Source: Chaetoceros tenuissimus (Eukaryota > Bacillariophyta > Thalassiosirophyceae > Chaetocerotales > Chaetocerotaceae). From it: a stretch of DNA of 64,000 nt. The stretch covers positions 930,001 through 994,000 of the forward strand of contig BLLK01000069.1 in the NCBI GenBank assembly GCA_021927905.1, read 5' to 3'. Each line of letters begins with the position of its first letter. The first letter of the stretch is position 1. Shown here in pieces: positions 56,748 to 64,000 of the stretch. A model generated the notes under the pieces. It was not told the DNA's origin. It was given only the letters and a program-made list of their open reading frames with translations, and did no database searches. Position numbers and translations under genes: made by a program.

Positions 56748-59040
56748 TCAATGCATCCAAAGTAACAAGAATACGAGTCCTACAGTAATAGTTGTAAATG
56801 TAGACATTGATCTGGTCGAGGCATAGGATGTTCTTGCATTTCGATCAGATCCGACACTTTGGAAAACAGGTGGCGACGATATCAATTGCCCGTCGAAATT
56901 GAATATAAACTTTTCAAGGTATCTGAATTTCCCACCAGTATATAAAATCTTCCCATCTGCAATATCACCAAAAAATACTTGATAGAAACCATCACCACTA
57001 TCACAGCACAATCCGTTGCGACCCGCATCAAGAATAGCCAAGATAAATTCCCCTTTAGGCACACCATCTTTCAGTGGCAAATCAACCCTTTCAAAAACCA
57101 TTTCATTGTCTTTATCAGCATACGTCCCAAAGGATTTGGATGCTACAAGGCTTTCTGTATCAACGCTTGTCAGTGCCCAAGCAGTGTCTTCTGGGGCAAG
57201 GTCAAATTTAAATCCAATCGTGATAAAGTACTGCTTGCCTTGAGTAGGTGATAAAGTTGGGGAAGAAGTCTCTACAGGCGTCGATGCAGGGGGTTTTGTA
57301 GGAGCTGGCACTGGTGCCTGTGTTTTTGGCATTTTAGGTAAATAAAATTTATGGATTTTGTGTTTTTCGAAAGTGTTTCCAGAAGCGGTTAGCATTCCGA
57401 TGTAGGGAGCATCACCGAACCACAATTTGTAGTAGCCACTGTCAAATTTGATTCCATCACCATAAGAGTCCAACATTATGAATTCATAATTTGTATCCTC
57501 TTTCAATTGCAATGTCGTAATTTGATGCTTATCCTCCACATCCCTATAGCTACCAATTGCCATGTAGGCAACAGTTTTTCCATATTCATCACGAATCATC
57601 CATCCATTCTCTTTTGGAAATCTATCAAGTTTGAGTTCAACTGTTACTGCTCTTGTCGGTTTATCTCCGTTTTGCAGCCGTGGCGGACAATCGAAATAAG
57701 CAGGAGGATTTTCAGCCCAGGTGCAGACATGATTCTTGATCCAAGTAAATTGGCTACTGGTTCTAGCGTATAGTCCTGGAAAAGTAGGATGTGCACAACC
57801 TGCGTAGAAGGTGGGAGCTTTTAGATTTGTTTTTCGAATTGGATCATATGAAGGAATTCATCATCATCTTACCTAATCCCCAACTGACGATACCAACTTG
57901 ATTATCTTGTGCAGCAGTTGCTCCGCGAATGATCAACGGGCCTCCACTATCTCCTTGGCATGCATCTTCACCTTCATCCAAGGCACTATTGATTTTATAG
58001 TTAGCATCGAAAATATTGGGAAAGAGGTATTAATTATTGATTTGACTTACCACATCATATTGTCTGTAACCTTGTTTGCAAGGGTAAATAATTGAGAATA
58101 CCCCTCCAACCTCCCAGTTCGTTTTTTACATTCTTCATTTGGGATATAATATACAGAAACGTCTCTGAGATAACTAGCAACTTCTTTGGTCTCATAGTTC
58201 ACCACACCCCAACCTGTCACATGTAAATCTTTCCCATCGGAAGGAACATTACTAAAAGGGTTGATATTGGCCAACACCCGATCAGCCGACCATCCATATA
58301 ATTTTGCAATCATATAATCATTGTCATAGCTGCCAGTCACCTCTTTGTTATATCCGGGATGACTTTTCACCCGCTCTATATTGAAACGTTCAAATATTTC
58401 CATTTTGTTTTTCACATCATGTCTACCTAAATCTATTCCGTCAAAAAATCCAGCACAATGAGCTGCCGATAATATGATGTCATCTGCTATCAACGTTCCT
58501 CCACATGTATGCGACTTTGCGTTGGTAAGAGATGCTAAATAGGGATATCGCCCTTTCTTTGCTTCTTTTCCTCCAATGATACGATTGAAATTTAAGTCAA
58601 GTTCTTCTTCTCTTCTTTCTGTTTCTTGAAATTTCTTTTGCTTTTCAGTAACTTCTCTACTTTGTACGTCCGACCCATCGCTATAATTTGAATTCTAGGG
58701 AAATAAAGAATATATTTAGTTGCTGAAGCAGTAAAAGGAATAAATGGAAGGAATGACTACAAACCCCAAAGAAAAAAAACATATATCCAATCATACAACA
58801 CAACATAGCTTCAAAGCTATTGAGCCGACTCACCTCTATTCGGAAAGAAATTCCATGCAAATAATATTCTTCATGGTCCTCAGTGAAGAATACTGGATCA
58901 CCTCTATCGGGTGATTGTTCTCTATTTTCTTTCTCTGGGAAAAGGTCATCGCCGTTTGCCTCCAGAGAGACACAGAGAGAAATAAGAGCAACGAACCAAA
59001 TTGTTCTGCTCCTTCTTGATCTTTTTATCCTTTCTTTCAT
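56748..59040 (-). pseudogene. Secreted trypsin-like serine protease, frame broken at an A5 tract
   Basis: Exons 59040-58834, 58694-58051, 57985-57873 and 57800-56748 encode an S1A protease. Signs are a signal peptide, IIGG activation site, AAHC, DNDY (Asp), CQGDSGGPL, and WGLGCAHP in exon 4. After the protease come two related Cys/Asp domains (LDSYGDG, LDAGRNGLCC) and a hydrophobic C-terminus suggesting a GPI or membrane anchor. The frame fails in exon 4: a run of five A at 57780-57784 where four would keep the chymotrypsin motif and the downstream domains in frame. This is either a pseudogene or a homopolymer error. Otherwise all parts are intact. Confidence 0.8.
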
Positions 59041-60072
59041 ATCTAAAACCCAAAGCTATGTGAAGGAGGGGTTGATGTTCTTTGTTCCTAATAATGTAAA
59101 GGTTTTGATGGTTTGTAGTAGTTAGTTTATCCGATAGTAGACGATGCTGTCTGTGTTATTGCAAACGGCAAACGGTGTTGTGAAAAGGAAAGAGAAAGGT
59201 CATCATAAAAATGTTGATGACATTGGAATTATACGACTTTATTTCACGAATGTATGCGAAGCCCGTCCTTTTTATTCATTTTTTCACAAAAGAAAGAAAA
59301 GCCAAAGATGAGGAGCAAAGGAAATTGGAGATACCACCTGATCCTACACACTCTGAATGATTGAGGATTTCAAAATGAAATATGATAGACTTTGTAGTCT
59401 AGTTGGAACAATAGAAGCTTGCATGGAAAAATGAAAATACCAAAGCATGACGTTTGTGACATACCATACATACGTACATGATTTTGGCTACCCAAAAAAG
59501 TGAAATTTTCAATGGTCAGAATTTCCACGTTTTGGCAGAGTTTTGATCACATCCAATCATTCATCGATAGCATAATATAATTATTATACTATGTACAACA
59601 ATAAAACTCGCACAAAACACCTTAAAAAATGCCAAAAGGAATTTTTCTAAAGAACAACATCGAGAATTCCAACGTGGTCCCCCACCGTAGTACTACCTCG
59701 ACCAGATCATGCTTAACTTCGATGAGCAGACGGGTATCGGTGTTCTCATGATTGTATGGTCGTTCCTGTTAGATAAGTTGTCATTGCAATATAATAATAC
59801 ACAATTTGTAACCAATGACCAAAAAGCCCTAACTCATCCATGCATTTCAAAACAAAGATGAACTATGATCACATACAAACCCTGCAATCATAAGTAGACT
59901 GCTACCATCTTCGTAGACTAGACTCGACTCGACTCGACTCGACTCCCAACGCTACATAACCTTACATGCCATCACAAAAACAATTAGGTACTTCACCAAC
60001 TGAAACTCACGATAATCAAATGATAAGTGACAAAGAGGCCCTTCACATCAAACATGTTATATTTACTTGGTC
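59041..60072. other. Intergenic with 5S rRNA and a pentanucleotide run
   Basis: It holds the protease promoter side, the 5S rRNA gene and a (GACTC)n run at about 59926-59945. No protein gene is supported. Confidence 0.7.
59650..59767 (-). rRNA. 5S ribosomal RNA
   Basis: The minus strand reads CCATAC early, then GAGAACACCG, CCCGTCTG, ATCGAAGTTAAGC and TGGTCGAGGTAGTACTACGG, the conserved 5S core. The ends pair (GAACGAC with GTTGTTC), which sets the borders to within a few bases. A T-run for Pol III termination follows (CCTTTT). Only one copy is seen in this window. Confidence 0.93.
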
Positions 60073-63000
60073 TTACATTGATACTACTCCCTCATTCTTC
60101 GAGTCACGCATGTACTGAAAGGGATGGAGGTACTCATCAACATCTTGTTTTCTAGATATCTTTTGTATCAGAGACTTGAGCTGTTCAATTTCTTGATGCA
60201 TCTTTTCTCTTTCTTGTAAGATTATATCTATTTCCTTTTGCTGCTTTCGTACTGTAGGAGGTGCAGTTTCAGCATGGAAAAGGAATTCAGTCATTGGCCG
60301 TGGCCAAGCATACCCAAAAGTGACTATGCCCACGCAAAAGAGGAGAATAATTGCTATTGCGTTGATAATACAGAGGAAGATTGTCAATATCTTGATCACA
60401 ATTCTACCTAGGCAAAACTTGATTACATTTTCATTTCCTTTTTGGTCTATATCCTCCTCACATCTGAGGCCACGACAGATCCTCTCAAAAACATCACCTG
60501 GAAAGACGATGTCGTCCCAACGCGAATAGTTCAAGAAGATTTTCATTCTTGTCCATAGCGAAAGTGGTGATGGACACGGTGAAGACAATGGATCTATGGG
60601 GCTAAACCACCAATCTAGAAAAGCTTTTGCATCTACCATGTTCTTGCTTTGATCGCTTTGCAAGATCACGGTGAAATCCATAGCTTCAGCTTCGTCCATA
60701 AAATCAAATCGGTCTTCATTGAATTTACCGAGAGTTTTGCTTTTGGTTTTGCTCTTTGGAATACATGCGTTGAACATAGTATTGAACATTGATCTGATAG
60801 AGTATACATCTTGAATCAAGGAATATCGGTGCATCCAGAATGAGTGCTCTGCATCATTCATGACGTCTGTGAAACGATTCGAAACCACAGCAATGACAAT
60901 GTTAAAGAATAGAACTCCAATGACAAACGCATATGCAAAAGTCAAGGATAACTCGAAGTTCCATAAGTCACCTGATAAAAACCATGCAAATGATATTTTG
61001 TATGATTGAGATAGACATTGACACCAAATAGCTTCATCGGATTCGGTTTTATTCTCATAGTGTGTTTCATAGTCATCCAAATGTACAAATATAGGCGAAG
61101 CTTCTTTACATGATGAAGGTACGGTTCCATTACAGTATTGTGCCATATACATGTGTGAAAACATGACTGTAATCAAGACTGTAGTAAATAGAAAGGGAAC
61201 CAGACTTATTACAATCTTCGTTATGAAGCGATAGTTGTCAATATTCATTCCACTAAAATCAAATTGGTTGTGAAATAATTCAAAGCCGACATACCTGTTC
61301 AAGTGCAGTGACGAAGACAGCCAGTGGAAACAGAAAATTACTCAATTCGTAGGTGAACGCTAACCAACTAACGGCGATACTTGCCATATGTACCGCCTTT
61401 ACATTATCTCCTCTTGTATGAAGTTTTGTTTCATTTCTGAATTCTACAAATGCGTAGATTAGAAGAAAAATTTGACTCAAATCTATCGCGTTAGAAAAGG
61501 ATAGAATATACTTTTTCGTATCAGTTGAAAGTATCTGGATGGTTTCACGAAATAAAAGCCATATAGCACAGCAAAGTAGAGTATTCATGACGTGGTCGTT
61601 TATTTCATTGTCGCCGACGATGAAAAAATATTTATAGTTGATACAAGCCATACAATTATGACTTGCACATAAAAGTCCAGCATTATAAATGCCAGATTCA
61701 ATCGATGCGTGAACCACGTGTTCAGCATATACTTGAGAAAGTATCTGCATTTTTTACATAAATGTTAGATGAAATAGTATGACTTTAATGCAATAAGAAG
61801 CAAGAAGGACTTACCCACTTTCGGATTTGAATGGATCTCCCTTTGATACATTAAAGCTCCATTCAATAGCCGAGTCTACGAACTCTGGATCAAATTCCGC
61901 AACAGAAACATTGCATTGCTTAAATGCAGTATATAGGACCTTGCATTTCTCTTTATCAAAGCCATCTTTCACGTATAAATCTTTTATGGACGAAAACAAT
62001 GCCTTTGCCACATATTCATTTCTTACGAAATATTTCACCAGTGAGACGTCAACTCCCCAAATGGATAATGTCTCAATTGCAGTATCCTTCTTACCAAGTG
62101 CATCTGCTAGATCAGAAATAGTCTTTTTACCAAACTCTTCTTCCCAACTTCTACCTCGAAACGTATCTTGGATGACCAAATCATTGAGATTAGCACTCGA
62201 GTTTTTAATCCATTTTACTAAAGCCTCGATAAATTTGGGCCCATATCCTGAGTTGTAAATCTCTACGCGAGTAATTGTCTTTGGGAGGTTGGTGATAAGT
62301 TCTATAGCTTTCGCTATATCTAGGTTTTCCCACCCGCCATCTTGTTTGAAGTCAAATTTCACTGCAGCCTTTAGAGAACCTTTTGACATAGCCTGTAATA
62401 GCTTCTTCCATAGTTCATCTTCCCTTGAGTTCAAAGCGATCTTTAACGCTCCTAAAGTTGCAAAGTGCGCTCGAATGGAATCATTTACTTTTTCATATTT
62501 CTCAGTATTCTCAGAGGTTTCCTGAGGTTGAGCATGTGCCTCTTCTTCAGTCTTCACCTTTAATAGCGAACCAATTGACTTTCCTTGAATCATGGCATTC
62601 AAAATTAAATTCTTTTCTTCTGGTTTGGGAGCAATACAATCTTGTACTTTTAGTTCCATTATTTTCTCAATGACATCAATTGGAAAATGTTTCTCTCTAT
62701 TCAACCATTCCGAAGGTGAATGATCCGATGGAGCTCCTCCAGGAACTATACCTACACTTTTCTTGAGATTTTTATTGTCATCCTCATGTTCGAACGGGGT
62801 GTAGATACACCAAAAGGTCTTAGCATTCCTATCATTTTGAACAGATTGATAAACATCATAGATACACCACATTCTTTGAAATAGAGTTCTATCACGATCC
62901 AGAAACGAGATAGTCCTATATTCTGCATATTCCCTCGCACGTCTCGATGCTAATTCATTTTCTTCAAAATTTGATTCCCATTGATTCACAGCAAATGTAA

Positions 63001-63788
63001 ATATCCAAATAGGAGTATCTGAAGTCATACCTCCGCCCTTTGTATCGTGTAACTTAGAAGAATTATGAGAGAAATCTTTGACAAATTGTGAAAAGCAGTC
63101 GATGAACTCGCACAAGGGCATATCCATGGAATGAGATGCAATAAAACGAGGCTTTTGTGGCCCGGCACACGACTTTTGATAAGTAGAGTATGAGTAGGTG
63201 AGATTGTTGTAGCGGAAAATGCAGAAGACCAGTGTATTGTATTCATAATGTTTCATCTGATTTCATACTTACTAGCAAGTTTTGAACAAAAGAATATTGT
63301 TTGAATTTCTCATCCATTGTAAACGGTTTCACAACATATGAGGTGACATGCCTCATGGTCACTTCCTTTGCTAACAGCAACTTCCCAGTGCTATCAGTCC
63401 AATTTTCATCTTCGCATCTCCTATTCACATTCGCCATGACAGCTCTGAGCTGCCGAAGAGTGATACCCATCAAAGCACATTCATATCGTTTTGGAGTGAC
63501 TCTTTGTGCAGTGTCTTCTATTGGAAGAGACGAATAGCTGATATAACTTGAAGCCAATCCATGTCCCCTTTCGGCTTCAATACTAGAAGCTTCTGACTGA
63601 ATTACTGTGATTTTCATATCCTTGGTCTTTTTACCATCCTCATCTGTTTTATAATAGCGACATGTAGTCTTTTGACTCATATCTACCCATTTGTCTTTCC
63701 CGTCAACCTCCAGATGATAGCCATCTAATAGTTCTTTGAACTTCTCTTCTCTTTTTTGAGCGTCAACATTTGCGTTTGCAGGTCCCAT
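60073..63788 (-). pseudogene. Paralog of the 27-kb channel-like protein, one-base frame break
   Basis: Exons 63788-63273, 63172-61815, 61744-61295 and 61215-60073 match the plus-strand gene at 27061 piece by piece, with one extra intron at 63173-63272. The protein would be about 1155 aa and has the same ASHS...WIFTF...MWC domain, LRR-like middle, six hydrophobic helices, pore-like loop SFAWFLSGDLWNF and S6 helix. The total length is 3467 nt, one base short of a whole frame. The shift lies in exon 3 near a T6 run (about 61622-61628); one more T restores homology. It may be a pseudogene or an assembly error. Confidence 0.75.
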
Positions 63789-64000
63789 ATCTATGTGAAG
63801 AGGCAGAGTTGGTATTATTAGAATTCAAGTATTTGCTCTTGCATGTAATTTCCTTAGGATCTCACTTTGGAATTGAAATGAGTAATGAAAGATTGACGAC
63901 GATGTGATAAAGAAGATCGTAAAAAGATACGAATACTTGAATGAGACGGAGACCTGAAAGACTACTCTCGTACGTAGGAAAGGTACCAAGAATGATTTTT
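63789..64000. other. Upstream region at window end
   Basis: Presumed promoter side of the second channel-like gene. No feature is seen. Confidence 0.5.

Noticed and set aside
59926-59945. GACTC repeats as a regulatory or telomeric element
   Set aside because: Only about four units; ordinary microsatellite.

Overview
The window looks like a nuclear chromosome segment of a diatom, probably a centric one. Most genes are split by short GT-AG introns (about 66-120 bp). There are secreted gametolysin-type (M11) metallopeptidases and secreted proteins with diatom-style Cys-rich tails. One protein has a bipartite plastid presequence with an ASAFAP-like site, and a DIRS-type tyrosine-recombinase retrotransposon is present. 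The species is an inference; nothing in the sequence names it.

Layout. 1-6.2 kb: two tandem M11 metallopeptidase genes on the minus strand plus a relic of the tail of the second. 6.3-9.1 kb: a 3CxxC/Stc1-like zinc protein and a tiny two-exon Pcc1 (KEOPS) gene. 9.6-13.6 kb: spliceosomal DEAH helicase Prp16. 13.9-17.3 kb: a membrane sulfotransferase divergent from a secreted beta-lactamase-fold serine hydrolase. 18.0-19.6 kb: alpha-tubulin with a 7-nt first exon. 20.4-21.3 kb: a frame-broken MBL-fold gene. 21.7-26.3 kb: a cyclic-nucleotide-dependent kinase and a double-hotdog acyl-CoA thioesterase, linked by an inverted duplication of their 3' ends. 27.1-30.8 kb and 60.1-63.8 kb: two paralogous channel-like proteins with an unusual N-terminal domain and an RNI/LRR-like middle; the second copy has a one-base frame break. 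31-38.9 kb: a TPR (ST7-like) gene whose 3' end meets a complete-looking DIRS-order retroelement (gag, RT-RNase H, tyrosine recombinase) with split direct repeats A1-ORFs-B1-A2-B2. 38.9-50.7 kb: an accessory block of large unrecognised genes. 50.7-59.0 kb: a truncated biotin-carboxylase fragment, a TPR-MYND protein, a patatin-like phospholipase, a plastid-targeted HAD 5'-nucleotidase and a frame-broken trypsin. 59.65 kb: a 5S rRNA gene on the minus strand.

The most interesting part is the 38.9-50.7 kb accessory block. A 998-aa protein there carries an AlkB-type 2-oxoglutarate/Fe(II) dioxygenase core (H403-x-D405, H476, R489-xxx-T-x-R495) followed by a region I read as SRA-like (DNA base-reading). 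Next to it a zinc-rich gene has been split by a 3.2-kb element with terminal inverted repeats that encodes one 922-920-aa protein. Removing that element restores the host reading frame exactly. The block also holds a 47-bp perfect palindrome and two large orphan proteins. Three conserved genes in the window carry single-base frame breaks, two of them at homopolymers, so some breaks may be assembly errors rather than real pseudogenization.
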